DNA of 38,110 nucleotides, from contig JADCGS010000018.1 in the NCBI GenBank assembly GCA_020248865.1, positions 1-38,110 on the forward strand, in the 5' to 3' direction. The notes under the pieces are model-generated. The model was given only the letters and a program-made list of their open reading frames with translations, was not told the DNA's origin and made no database searches. Both the position numbers and the translations under genes were made by a program. Below are positions 16,522 through 24,747 of the stretch, one piece after another; position 1 is the stretch's first letter, and the number at the start of each line of letters is the position of its first letter. Source of the DNA: Burkholderiales bacterium. GTDB lineage: Bacteria; Pseudomonadota; Gammaproteobacteria; Burkholderiales; Burkholderiaceae_F.

Positions 16522-18206
16522 ACGGTCTGGATCCAAAGACCATCGACCGCCTCGAGCACCAGACGCGCGACTGGGAGGACAACGAGGTTGCAGCCTTTCT
16601 CAAGAAGCAGTCCGAACGCAAGGAACGGTTCTTCACGATCGGCGACTTCCCGGTCAAGCGCGTCTACACCGCGGCCGACCTGAAGACCACGCCCCTGGAG
16701 GATATCGGCCTGCCCGGCCAGTACCCGTTCACGCGCGGCCCATATCCGACGATGTATCGCAGCCGCACCTGGACGATGCGGCAGATTGCCGGATTCGGCA
16801 CCGGCGAGGACACCAATCAGCGCTTCAAGTACCTCATCGCGCAGGGCCAGACCGGAATCTCCACCGACTTCGACATGCCCACGCTGATGGGCTATGACTC
16901 GGACCACCCGATGAGCGACGGCGAGGTCGGGCGCGAGGGCGTGGCGATCGACACGCTGGCCGACATGCAGGCGCTGCTGGCGGACATCGACCTGGAACAG
17001 ATCTCGGTGTCGCTGACGATCAACCCGACCGCCTGGATCCTGCTGGCAATGTACGTGGCGCTGGCCGAGCAGCGCGGCTACGACCTGAACAAGCTGTCGG
17101 GCACGGTTCAGGCCGACATCCTCAAGGAGTACATGGCGCAGAAGGAGTACATCTACCCGATCGCGCCGAGCGTACGCATCTGCCGCGACATCATCACCTA
17201 CTGCGCGCGCCACATGAAGCGCTACAACCCGATCAACATCTCCGGCTACCACATCAGCGAGGCGGGCGCCTCGCCGGTGCAGGAGGCCGCCTTCACGCTC
17301 GCCAATCTCGTTGTCTACGTCGAGGAAGTGCTGAAGACGGGCATGCCGGTCGACGAGTTTGCGCCGCGGCTGGCCTTCTTCTTCGTGAGCCAGGCCGACT
17401 TCTTCGAGGAGGTGGCCAAGTTCCGCGCGCTGCGTCGCTGCTACGCCAAGATCATGAAGGAGCGGTTCGGCGCCCGCAACCCGGACAGCATGCGGCTGCG
17501 CTTCCACTGCCAGACGGCGGCCGCCACGCTGACCAAGCCGCAGTACAAGGTCAATATCGTGCGCACCGCGCTGCAGGCCCTGAGCGCCGTCCTCGGCGGC
17601 GCGCAGTCGCTGCACACCAACGGCTACGACGAGGCCTTCGCGATCCCGACCGAGGAGGCGATGAAAATGGCGCTGCGCACGCAGCAGATCATCGCGGAGG
17701 AGACCAACGTCGCCAGCGTGATCGACCCGCTGGGCGGCAGCTACTACGTCGAGGCGCTGACCACCGAGTACGAGAAGAAGATCTTCGAGATCCTGGGCGA
17801 GATCGAGCGGCGCGGCGGCACCATCAAGCTGATCGAGCAGGGCTGGTTCCAGAAGCAGATCGCCGACTTTGCCTACGAGACGGCGCTGCGCAAGCAGTCG
17901 GGGGAAAAGCCTGTCATCGGCGTCAACCGCTTCGTCGAGAAGGAAGGACGGGCCGACATCGAGATCCACCCTTACGACCAGACCACTGCCGACCGCCAGA
18001 TCGCCCGCACGCAGCGCGTGCGCCGCGAGCGCGACCCGGCTCTCATCGAGCGGCTGCTCGACCAGCTCGTCGCCGTGGCGCAGAACGAGAACGACAACAT
18101 CATGCCGATCACGATCGAGCTCGTGAAGCACGGCGCGACCATGGGCGACATCGTCGAGAAGCTCAGGGGCATTTGGGGGACGTATCGGGAGACGCCGGTG
18201 TTCTAA
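16518..18206 (+). CDS. hcmA: 2-hydroxyisobutyryl-CoA mutase, large catalytic subunit
   Basis: A 562-residue TIM-barrel, substrate-binding subunit of a B12-dependent mutase that interconverts 2-hydroxyisobutyryl-CoA and (S)-3-hydroxybutyryl-CoA. Two residues decide the call: Ile90 in WTMRQIAGFG (Tyr in methylmalonyl-CoA mutase, Phe in isobutyryl-CoA mutase) and Asp117 in GISTDFDMP. Both keep the numbering of the Aquincola tertiaricarbonis enzyme. The length and the C-terminal GIWGTYRETPVF also fit. The B12 domain is absent, as expected, because HcmB supplies it. AAGGAG lies 9 bases before ATG 16518. Confidence 0.95.
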   Translation: MNGLDPKTIDRLEHQTRDWEDNEVAAFLKKQSERKERFFTIGDFPVKRVYTAADLKTTPLEDIGLPGQYPFTRGPYPTMYRSRTWTMRQIAGFGTGEDTNQRFKYLIAQGQTGISTDFDMPTLMGYDSDHPMSDGEVGREGVAIDTLADMQALLADIDLEQISVSLTINPTAWILLAMYVALAEQRGYDLNKLSGTVQADILKEYMAQKEYIYPIAPSVRICRDIITYCARHMKRYNPINISGYHISEAGASPVQEAAFTLANLVVYVEEVLKTGMPVDEFAPRLAFFFVSQADFFEEVAKFRALRRCYAKIMKERFGARNPDSMRLRFHCQTAAATLTKPQYKVNIVRTALQALSAVLGGAQSLHTNGYDEAFAIPTEEAMKMALRTQQIIAEETNVASVIDPLGGSYYVEALTTEYEKKIFEILGEIERRGGTIKLIEQGWFQKQIADFAYETALRKQSGEKPVIGVNRFVEKEGRADIEIHPYDQTTADRQIARTQRVRRERDPALIERLLDQLVAVAQNENDNIMPITIELVKHGATMGDIVEKLRGIWGTYRETPVF

Positions 18207-18212
18207 GCCAAC

Positions 18213-18235
18213 GCGGCCGGCTCGATCCCGGCCGC
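18213..18235 (+). promoter_or_regulatory. Strong hairpin between hcmA and the TPP-enzyme gene
   Basis: GCGGCCGG, a 7-base loop, then CCGGCCGC: a perfect 8-bp GC stem starting 6 bp after the hcmA stop. No T-run follows, so it is not a classical intrinsic terminator. It could stabilise the hcm message or lower read-through into the next gene. Confidence 0.55.
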
Positions 18236-18283
18236 CTTGCGAACAGCCCGCCGCCGCAGCGGCCGGCGCACCAAGGACTGCGC

Positions 18284-20017
18284 ATGCCCTCCGCCCCTCC
18301 GCCTCTGACCCGCGACACCGTTGCAGGAGTCATTGCGCGCTGCCTGAAGGCGCGCGGCATCGACACGGTCTTTGCGCTGTGCGGCGGTCACATCATGCCG
18401 ATCTGGATGCGGCTCGATGCCGAAGGCATCCGCATCGTCGACGTGCGCGACGAGCGCGCGGCGGTTTACATGGCGCACGCGCATGGCCACATGGCGGGCG
18501 GTCTCGGCGTGGCGCTGGTCACGGCCGGGCCCGGCGTCACCAACGCGATGACCGGCATTGCCAACGCGCATGTCGCCCGGGCGCCGGTGCTGGTGCTGTC
18601 CGGTGTGCCGCCGCAGCCGCAGGAGAACCGCGGCGCGCTGCAGGACATCGTCCATACCGACCTGGTGCGCTCGCTGACGCGCTATGCGCGGACCGTGCGC
18701 GATCCGGCCCTGGTGCTGCAGGAGCTCGACGAGGCAATGGCGCGGGCATGCGGCCACGGCGGCGAGCCGGGACCGGTGTACCTCGACTTTCCGACCGACA
18801 CGCTGCGCGCCACGGTGCCTGCGGCCTTGCAGCGCGACGAGCTCTTCCTCGCCCGGCCGGCGCCGCGGCCGCAGCCGGAGCCGGCCGCCGTGGCCTGCGC
18901 GGCGGAACTGCTGTGGGGAGCGCGCCGGCCGCTGGTGATCAGCGGTCGCGGCGCGCGCGGCGCCGGGCGCGAGCTCGTCGCGCTGCTCGATGCCCTCGGC
19001 GCGCCCTACCTGGACACCGGAGAAGGCAAGGGCCTGGTGCCCGACCGACATCCATCCGTGGTGGCGGCGATGCGGGGCAGCGTGATGAGCGAGGCCGACG
19101 TCGTGCTCACCGTCGGCCGCCGCCTCGACTTCCAGCTCGGCTATGGCTCGCCGGCCATCTTCGGCAACGCCCAGTTCGTGCGCATCAGCGATGCCCCGAG
19201 CGAACTGCGCGACAACCGCCGCGGTGCGGCTGAGGTGCTGGCACCGGTCGATCTGGCGCTGACCGCACTGCTGGCAGCGGCGCGCGGCCGCACGCCGGCC
19301 ATCGACCGGGCCTGGGCGTACGCCCTGCGCGAACGCCATGAAGAGCGCGCTGCCCGGCTGCAGGCGGCCATGCGCAGCGCACCGGCGGACGCGCAGGGCC
19401 TGATGCATCCCAACACGCTGTTGGCCGCCGTGCAGGACGCCATCGGCACCGCTGCCGTGGTCGTGGCCGACGGCGGCGACTTCCTGGCGTTTGCCCGCGT
19501 CGGCCTGCAGTGCGGCGCGTATCTGGACCCGGGCTCGCTCGGCTGCATTGGGATCGGTACGGCCTTCGGCATCGGCGCCCAGTTGGCCACGCCGGGCCGC
19601 ACGGTGGCCGTGCTGACGGGCGACGGCGCCTTCGGCTTCAATGCGATGGAGATCGACACCGCCGCCCGCCACCGCGTGCCGATCCTGATCGTGGTGGCCA
19701 ACAACGGCGCCTGGCAGATCGAGGTGCATGACCAGACCCTGAACCACGGCAAGGTCGTCGGCACCCGCCTGCAGGACGCCGATCATGCGGCCATGGCGCG
19801 TGCCTTCGGCCTGTATGGTGAGCGCGTTGAGCGCGCCGTCGACCTGCCGGCCGCGCTTGCCCGGGCGATGGCACGCCTGCCGGCTCTGGTGGACGTCAAG
19901 GTCTCGCCCGCGGCGATGTCGTCCGACGCCAAGACCGGGCTCGCCTGGGTTCCCGACCTGCAGCCCCTGGCGGCATGGGACGAGGCGGAGCGGGCCTGGC
20001 GGTCATCGGCCGGTTGA
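18284..20017 (+). CDS. Thiamine-pyrophosphate-dependent enzyme (acetolactate synthase / 2-hydroxyacyl-CoA lyase superfamily)
   Basis: A 577-residue three-domain TPP enzyme: N-terminal Pyr domain with catalytic Glu57 (DVRDERAAVYMAH), central domain (about 200-335) and C-terminal PP domain with the TPP/Mg motif starting GDGAF at 446 and ending in NN at 473-474. The family includes acetolactate synthases, 2-oxoacid decarboxylases and 2-hydroxyacyl-CoA lyases. Sequence alone does not decide between them. The start at ATG 18284 has AAGGA 8 bases upstream. It lies 77 bp after hcmA on the same strand, so a role in 2-hydroxyacid or 2-hydroxyacyl-CoA metabolism is likely but inferred. Confidence 0.8.
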   Translation: MPSAPPPLTRDTVAGVIARCLKARGIDTVFALCGGHIMPIWMRLDAEGIRIVDVRDERAAVYMAHAHGHMAGGLGVALVTAGPGVTNAMTGIANAHVARAPVLVLSGVPPQPQENRGALQDIVHTDLVRSLTRYARTVRDPALVLQELDEAMARACGHGGEPGPVYLDFPTDTLRATVPAALQRDELFLARPAPRPQPEPAAVACAAELLWGARRPLVISGRGARGAGRELVALLDALGAPYLDTGEGKGLVPDRHPSVVAAMRGSVMSEADVVLTVGRRLDFQLGYGSPAIFGNAQFVRISDAPSELRDNRRGAAEVLAPVDLALTALLAAARGRTPAIDRAWAYALRERHEERAARLQAAMRSAPADAQGLMHPNTLLAAVQDAIGTAAVVVADGGDFLAFARVGLQCGAYLDPGSLGCIGIGTAFGIGAQLATPGRTVAVLTGDGAFGFNAMEIDTAARHRVPILIVVANNGAWQIEVHDQTLNHGKVVGTRLQDADHAAMARAFGLYGERVERAVDLPAALARAMARLPALVDVKVSPAAMSSDAKTGLAWVPDLQPLAAWDEAERAWRSSAG

Positions 20018-20230
20018 ACGAAGCAGCGGGCAGCAGTCGCCCCCGGCGCGACGGACCGGAGCAGGTGCCGGTCGTTGTCCCCGCGCGGCAGCGGCGGCGG
20101 GCCGGCGCGCCCGGCTGCCGGACGCTTTGTCCCCCGCTGAGATGGGGCCGATGGCCGGTCCGCGCCGGCTGTTAACCTCTTCGCAACTCGTCCGGCCCGC
20201 CGCGGCCTGTCCCCGGCTGAGGCGTAACCC

Positions 20231-21289
20231 ATGAATCGAACCGACCTCAACATCCTGTCCTACGACGACGCCACGCCGCTGCTGGCGCACGCACCACGCC
20301 ACGCTGCGCCCGGCCATGCCCTCATCGGGCGCATCACCTGCGGGGTGGACCTGTGGCTGGGCGCCGGTGCCACCATCCGCGCCGACGGCCACTTCGTGCG
20401 CATCGGCAACGACCTGCAGATGGGGCGCGGCGCCACCATCCACATTGCGCACGACGTGTATCCCACGCTGGTCGGCGACCACGTGACCGTGGGCGCCAAC
20501 GCGGTCGTGCATGCCTGCGACATCGGCGCCGGCTGCGTGATCGAGGACGAGTGCGTGGTGCTCGACGGCTGCGAGCTGGAACCGGCGCTGCTGCTCGAAG
20601 CCGGCAGCGTGGTGTTTCCACGCACCCGGCTCGAAGCCGGCTACGTCTACGGCGGCAGGCCGGCCAAGCCCGTGCGCCGGCTAGCGCCCGGCGAGCTCGA
20701 CGCCCGGAGGCGCCTGCTGCGCTCCTGCAACGAGGCCGACGACAACGGCTGGGACGAGCCGGCGCCCGCCAACCTCGCGCCCGCAGCCTTCATCGCCAAC
20801 ACGGCGATCGTGCGCGGCGTGCTGCACGCCGCGGCCGACTCGAGCATCTGGTACGGCTGCCGCCTCGATGCGGGCCCGCCCGGCCTGGGTGGGGCGATCG
20901 TGCTGGGCGCACGCAGCAACGTGCAGGACAACTCCGTGCTCACCGCCACGGCCGGCCAGCGGATCGTCATCGGCGCCGACACCACCATCGGCCATAACGT
21001 CACCCTGCCCGCCTGCAACGTGGGCGACCGCTGCCTGGTCGGCATCGGCTCCAAGCTCGGCGCCGGCACCGTGGTCCGGGACGACGTGTTCATCGCGGCC
21101 GGCGCCACCACCGAGCCCGGACAGGTACTGGACAGCGGGCACTTGTACGGCGGCCAGCCGGCGCGCCCGTTGGCCCCGCTCGACGAGCGCAAGCGCGCGC
21201 TGGTGATGGGCACCATCCCCGTCTACTGCGAGTACGCGCGCGAGCTCAAGCGCCAGCAGGCTGCGCGCGAGGGCGGCCCGGCGCGATGA
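20231..21289 (+). CDS. Tandem gamma-carbonic-anhydrase-fold (left-handed beta-helix) protein
   Basis: A 352-residue protein made of two gamma-CA-type hexapeptide-repeat domains in one chain (about 1-155 and 185-330). Each ends in the family's YGGxPAxPxRxLxP type segment (GYVYGGRPAKPVRRLAP and GHLYGGQPARPLAPLD). The zinc histidines are distributed: domain 1 keeps the positions equal to Cam His81 (His71) and His122 (His94) but has Ala89 for His117. Domain 2 has Thr238 and Pro260 for the first two but keeps His255 for His117. Ordinary gamma-CA family proteins are about 175 residues with one domain. The stop overlaps the hslO start (ATGA). The substrate is unknown. Confidence 0.8.
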   Translation: MNRTDLNILSYDDATPLLAHAPRHAAPGHALIGRITCGVDLWLGAGATIRADGHFVRIGNDLQMGRGATIHIAHDVYPTLVGDHVTVGANAVVHACDIGAGCVIEDECVVLDGCELEPALLLEAGSVVFPRTRLEAGYVYGGRPAKPVRRLAPGELDARRRLLRSCNEADDNGWDEPAPANLAPAAFIANTAIVRGVLHAAADSSIWYGCRLDAGPPGLGGAIVLGARSNVQDNSVLTATAGQRIVIGADTTIGHNVTLPACNVGDRCLVGIGSKLGAGTVVRDDVFIAAGATTEPGQVLDSGHLYGGQPARPLAPLDERKRALVMGTIPVYCEYARELKRQQAAREGGPAR

Positions 21290-22200
21290 GCGACCGGCTG
21301 CTCAAGTTCCTGTTCCACGACGCGCCGGTGCGCGGCGAGGTGGTCCGTCTGGCCGAGGTCTGGCAGCAGGTGATCGAGCACCACGACTACCCGGCCCCGG
21401 TGCTGGCGCTGCTGGGCGAGATGACCGCCGCCGCCGCGCTGCTGGCGGCCAACATCAAGTTCAACGGCGCGCTGAGCCTGCAGATCGAGGGCGACGGGCC
21501 GGTGCGGCTGCTGGTGGTGGAGTGCCAGCCCGACTTTCGCCTGCGCGCCACCGCCAAGCTGCGCGCCGACGCGCCGGTGCCGGCCGATGCCACGCTGCGC
21601 ACGCTGGTCAACGTGCAGGGCCAGGGACGCTGCGCCATCACGCTCGACCCGCAGGACCGCCAGCCCGGCCAGCAGCCCTACCAGGGCATCGTCTCGCTGA
21701 CCGGCGACTCGATCGCCCACGCGCTTGAAAGCTACATGCGCCAGTCCGAGCAGCTCGACACGCGCCTGTGGCTGGCCGCCGACGCGCGCGCGGCCAGCGG
21801 CGTGCTGCTGCAGAAGCTGCCCGCCGAGGGCGGCCGCGCCGCCCAGGCCCGCGACACCGACGCCTGGGACCGCACCACCACGCTGGCCGGAACGCTGACG
21901 CCGCCGGAGCTGCTCGACAACGACCCCGAGCAGCTCGTGCGCAAGCTGTTCTGGCAGGAGCGCCTGGAGCACGGCGCCGCCTTTGCACCTCGCTTCGAGT
22001 GCCGGTGCTCGCGCGGCCGCATCGGCCGCATGCTGCTGTCGCTGGGACGCGGCGAGGTCGAGGACATCCTGCGCGAACAGGACCGGGTCGAGGTCACCTG
22101 CGACTTCTGCAACCAGGTGCAGTCGTTCGACGCGGTGGACGTGGGCCAGTTGTTCGCGACCGGCGACAGCCGCAACGAGGTGCCGGAGCGCAGGCACTGA
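21286..22200 (+). CDS. hslO: Redox-regulated chaperone Hsp33
   Basis: A 304-residue Hsp33. In reducing conditions the four C-terminal cysteines (Cys239, Cys241, Cys272, Cys275; CRC and CDFC) bind zinc. Oxidation releases zinc and activates the holdase. The N-terminal domain is typical (LKFLFHDAPVRGEVVRL, EMTAAAALLAANIKF). It overlaps the preceding gene by 4 bp, a pairing with gamma-CA-like genes often seen in Betaproteobacteria. Confidence 0.93.
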   Translation: MSDRLLKFLFHDAPVRGEVVRLAEVWQQVIEHHDYPAPVLALLGEMTAAAALLAANIKFNGALSLQIEGDGPVRLLVVECQPDFRLRATAKLRADAPVPADATLRTLVNVQGQGRCAITLDPQDRQPGQQPYQGIVSLTGDSIAHALESYMRQSEQLDTRLWLAADARAASGVLLQKLPAEGGRAAQARDTDAWDRTTTLAGTLTPPELLDNDPEQLVRKLFWQERLEHGAAFAPRFECRCSRGRIGRMLLSLGRGEVEDILREQDRVEVTCDFCNQVQSFDAVDVGQLFATGDSRNEVPERRH

Positions 22201-22265
22201 GGCGGGTTGCGGGCAGCGGGTTGAGGATCGACGTCTTGCAAGCTGCAAACGAAGGAGATGCCGGC

Positions 22266-22625
22266 ATGTTGAACCACCGTGCGTTATGCCTTTCGCTGCT
22301 GGCGCTGCTCGTCGCCGGCTGCGCCACGCGGCCCCTGCCGGACGGCAGCCGCATCGAACGGCTGCCCGCGGCCAGCAGCGCGCCTGCGGCCGTGCTGTCG
22401 GCCGAGGAGCAGCGCCAGCTCACGGAGCTGAATGCCCGCATCCTGCGCGAGCAGCAGGCCGCACAGCTTCACGAGCAGCGCCTCCAGGCGCTGCGCCACG
22501 TGCCGTCGCCGCACGGTTACGGCGGGCCTTACCTGGACGGCGGCTGGGTCTGGACGCGGCACGGCTGGGCCTGGCGGCCGCGGTGGGGGTTCGGCCTCGG
22601 CTGGTACGGCGCCTGGCCTCACTGA
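22266..22625 (+). CDS. Small lipoprotein, hypothetical
   Basis: A 119-residue predicted lipoprotein. The signal sequence LCLSLLALLVAGC has lipobox VAGC with Cys19. The mature part is a short coiled region rich in Gln/Arg (EEQRQLTELNARILREQQA), then a Gly/Trp-rich tail (YGGPYLDGGWVWTRHGWAW). No family is recognised beyond small Trp/Gly-rich envelope proteins. ATG 22266 has GAAGGAG about 10 bases upstream. Confidence 0.75.
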   Translation: MLNHRALCLSLLALLVAGCATRPLPDGSRIERLPAASSAPAAVLSAEEQRQLTELNARILREQQAAQLHEQRLQALRHVPSPHGYGGPYLDGGWVWTRHGWAWRPRWGFGLGWYGAWPH

Positions 22626-22680
22626 TGGGGTGAGAGGCCTTCCGGCACGTCTTCCGGCAACGCAACGCGGCCAGCAGCCG

Positions 22681-23094
22681 ATGCAATCAGCCGACGCGGG
22701 TCGACCGACGATCCGACCCCAGTATCACCTGCGACCCACCGCCGGCGGAATCGACGCGTTCGACGTCCGCAGGCTCATCAGGCTCTCGCAGCACCTGCCG
22801 GTCCGGATGATCGATCCCGACAGCGTGGCGGAACTCCACCGGGACCACTGGTACTTCCACGGCCGGTCGAGGCCCACGCCGCGCAGCATCGTGGAACACC
22901 TGCGGCTCGTGCTCGGAGCCGACCTGCGCTACCCCATCATCCTCGACCAGGACGGCCGGCTCATGGACGGCATGCACCGGGTATGCAAGGCGCTGCTCGA
23001 AGGAGTCCGCGAGATTCCGGCCGTCCGCTTCGTCGAGGACCCGCAGCCCGACTTCGTGAACTGCGATCCGGACCTGCTGCCGTACGACGATTGA
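22681..23094 (+). CDS. ParB/Srx-fold small protein, hypothetical
   Basis: A 137-residue protein that fits one ParB-N-like domain: FDVRRLIRLSQHLPVRMIDP, then YPIILDQDGRLMDGMHRVC, where the DGxxxDGMHR segment corresponds to the ParB GERR/DGHHR-type nucleotide loop. There is no DNA-binding HTH, so it is not a chromosome partition ParB. ATG 22681 is chosen as the first Met before the domain. The frame is open upstream. Function unknown. Confidence 0.65.
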   Translation: MQSADAGRPTIRPQYHLRPTAGGIDAFDVRRLIRLSQHLPVRMIDPDSVAELHRDHWYFHGRSRPTPRSIVEHLRLVLGADLRYPIILDQDGRLMDGMHRVCKALLEGVREIPAVRFVEDPQPDFVNCDPDLLPYDD

Positions 23095-23193
23095 GACACA
23101 CGTCGCGACCCTCGCGCGCCGGTCCGCCATCAGGCGGCGCAGACGCATGACCGCCAACCCGATTCGCGCATCGGGCGAGCCGCCGGCCGAGAA

Positions 23194-23275
23194 TGTGCCC
23201 CGTATGCGCCCCGTCGTATGCGCCCCGGATGCGCCCCGGATGCGCCCCGGATGCGCCCCGGATGCGCCCCGGATG
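23194..23275. repeat. 11-bp tandem repeat CGCCCCGGATG, 5 exact plus degenerate copies
   Basis: Five exact CGCCCCGGATG units (23221-23275) preceded by decayed copies (GCCCCGTATG and similar) from about 23194. The array ends 4 bp beyond the stop of the minus-strand SAF-domain gene, so it lies in that gene's 3' region. Confidence 0.9.
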
Positions 23276-23279
23276 CACG

Positions 23280-24602
23280 CTAACCGCGCGCTCGAGCAAG
23301 CAGTCCGGAACCGCGCTCCATGTCGCGCCGGAAACCGACCGCAGGCTGCCGCTCGTCGATCTCCACGTCGCCCCAGCGCACGCTCTGGCCGGCCGCTACG
23401 TCCCTGACCAGCCGTACCTTGTGCGCAAGGCCGAGCGGCAGTGCGCCTTCCTGCAGCGACTGGGCTGCCGGCAGCAGCTTGCCGTAGACGGTGAAGCCAC
23501 CCTCGCCGTCGAGCGTCTCGCCAGCCTTCAGGTCCCGCTTGGCGGTGGCCACCACGTCGGCGTTGAACGCCTCGGGCGCGCCGGTCGGCTCGCCGCGCAA
23601 GCCCACGCTGGCGACGCTGATGCCCAGTTCCAGCCCGATCAGGTGATACGGCTTGTACATCGCCGTGAAGCGGCCGCTCGGATCGGTGACCAGTCCGTAC
23701 TCCCGGAAGCAGCGCTCGACGTACGCGCCGCCCGCGGCAAACACCACGTAGACACCCCAGCGCAGGTCGCGGAACACGGGACGGCCATCGCGCTCGAGAC
23801 TCGACACCACCTCCACCTGGCCGCGGTGCGGCAGTTGCCCGCCGTCGGCCTGCGGCCGCAGCACGCGGGCCAGATCGTCCACCCCGCACGGGGGAAAGCC
23901 CAGGCCCGCAGGCGCAGTGAGCCCGGTCGCATTGGCCACCGCGCACATTTCGATCGCGCTCTTGGTGCCGTCGAGGAAGCTGTTGAACATCTGCGCGTTG
24001 AGTCCGCCCAGGCGGGCGTCCTCGGGCGTGATGCCGTAGTGGCCCCACACCGTCGCCGGCGTGGAGGCGTGATAGGCCGGCAGGTACTTGGTGCCCTTGC
24101 CGGCAGCGATCACCTCGAAACCGCAGGCGCGCGCCCAGTCGACCATCTCGCAGATCAGGGCCGGCTGGTCGCCGTAGGCGAGCGAGTAGACGATGCCCGC
24201 CTCGCGCGCCTGGCGCGCCAGCCAGGGGCCGGCGAGCGCGTCGGCCTCGACGTTCACCATGACGATGTGCTTGCGCGCCTGGCAGCAGGCCAGCACGTGG
24301 GCGATGCCGGCGGCTGGCGAGCCGGTGGCGTCGATGACGATCTCCACCTCGCGCCGGTCGATCAGCCGGCGACCGTCGTCCACGCAAGCCACCTCGGCCA
24401 GTTCCGCCGCGCTGAAGCCCACGCGCGTGAGCGCCTCACGCGCCGCCGCCGGGTTCAGATCCGCCACCGTGGTGAGCCGCATGCCCGGCGTGCGGCGGAC
24501 CTGCGACAGGTACATCGAGCCGAACTTGCCGGCGCCAATCAGCCCCACGCGCAGCGGGCGCTGCTCGCGCTCGCGCTGTTGCAGCAGTCGATGCAGGTTC
24601 AT
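23280..24602 (-). CDS. NAD(P)-dependent dehydrogenase with C-terminal SAF domain
   Basis: A 440-residue protein. The N-terminal Rossmann fold VGLIGAGKFGSMYL (19-32) resembles homoserine dehydrogenase. A catalytic-type middle domain follows (GKGTKYLPAYHASTP, MFNSFLDGTKSAIEM). A SAF domain at about 350-425 (VATAKRDLKAGETLDGEGG) resembles antifreeze/sialic-acid-synthase modules. Proteins of this architecture occur in sugar-acid catabolic loci, but the substrate here is unknown. ATG 24602 with GAGGGG upstream is used. The frame extends 36 codons further without homology. It is not clearly part of a neighbouring operon. Confidence 0.75.
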   Translation of the reverse strand: MNLHRLLQQREREQRPLRVGLIGAGKFGSMYLSQVRRTPGMRLTTVADLNPAAAREALTRVGFSAAELAEVACVDDGRRLIDRREVEIVIDATGSPAAGIAHVLACCQARKHIVMVNVEADALAGPWLARQAREAGIVYSLAYGDQPALICEMVDWARACGFEVIAAGKGTKYLPAYHASTPATVWGHYGITPEDARLGGLNAQMFNSFLDGTKSAIEMCAVANATGLTAPAGLGFPPCGVDDLARVLRPQADGGQLPHRGQVEVVSSLERDGRPVFRDLRWGVYVVFAAGGAYVERCFREYGLVTDPSGRFTAMYKPYHLIGLELGISVASVGLRGEPTGAPEAFNADVVATAKRDLKAGETLDGEGGFTVYGKLLPAAQSLQEGALPLGLAHKVRLVRDVAAGQSVRWGDVEIDERQPAVGFRRDMERGSGLLARARG

Positions 24603-24747
24603 GCCGGCCCCTCGGGTTGCGCGCTCTGGACGAACGCTCCGGTGCGATGATGCCCGACGGGCGCGCCGACGACGGCAGCGCCACGCGCCCGGCCCGCAGC
24701 GCGCGGCCACCGGCGCGACATTCTCCGCCGCCGCGACCCAGCGCGCC

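Noticed and set aside
16518..18206. Methylmalonyl-CoA mutase as the product
   Set aside because: The Tyr expected at position 90 is Ile and position 117 is Asp. The B12 domain is on a separate small subunit and the ligase/chaperone neighbours match the hcm cluster.
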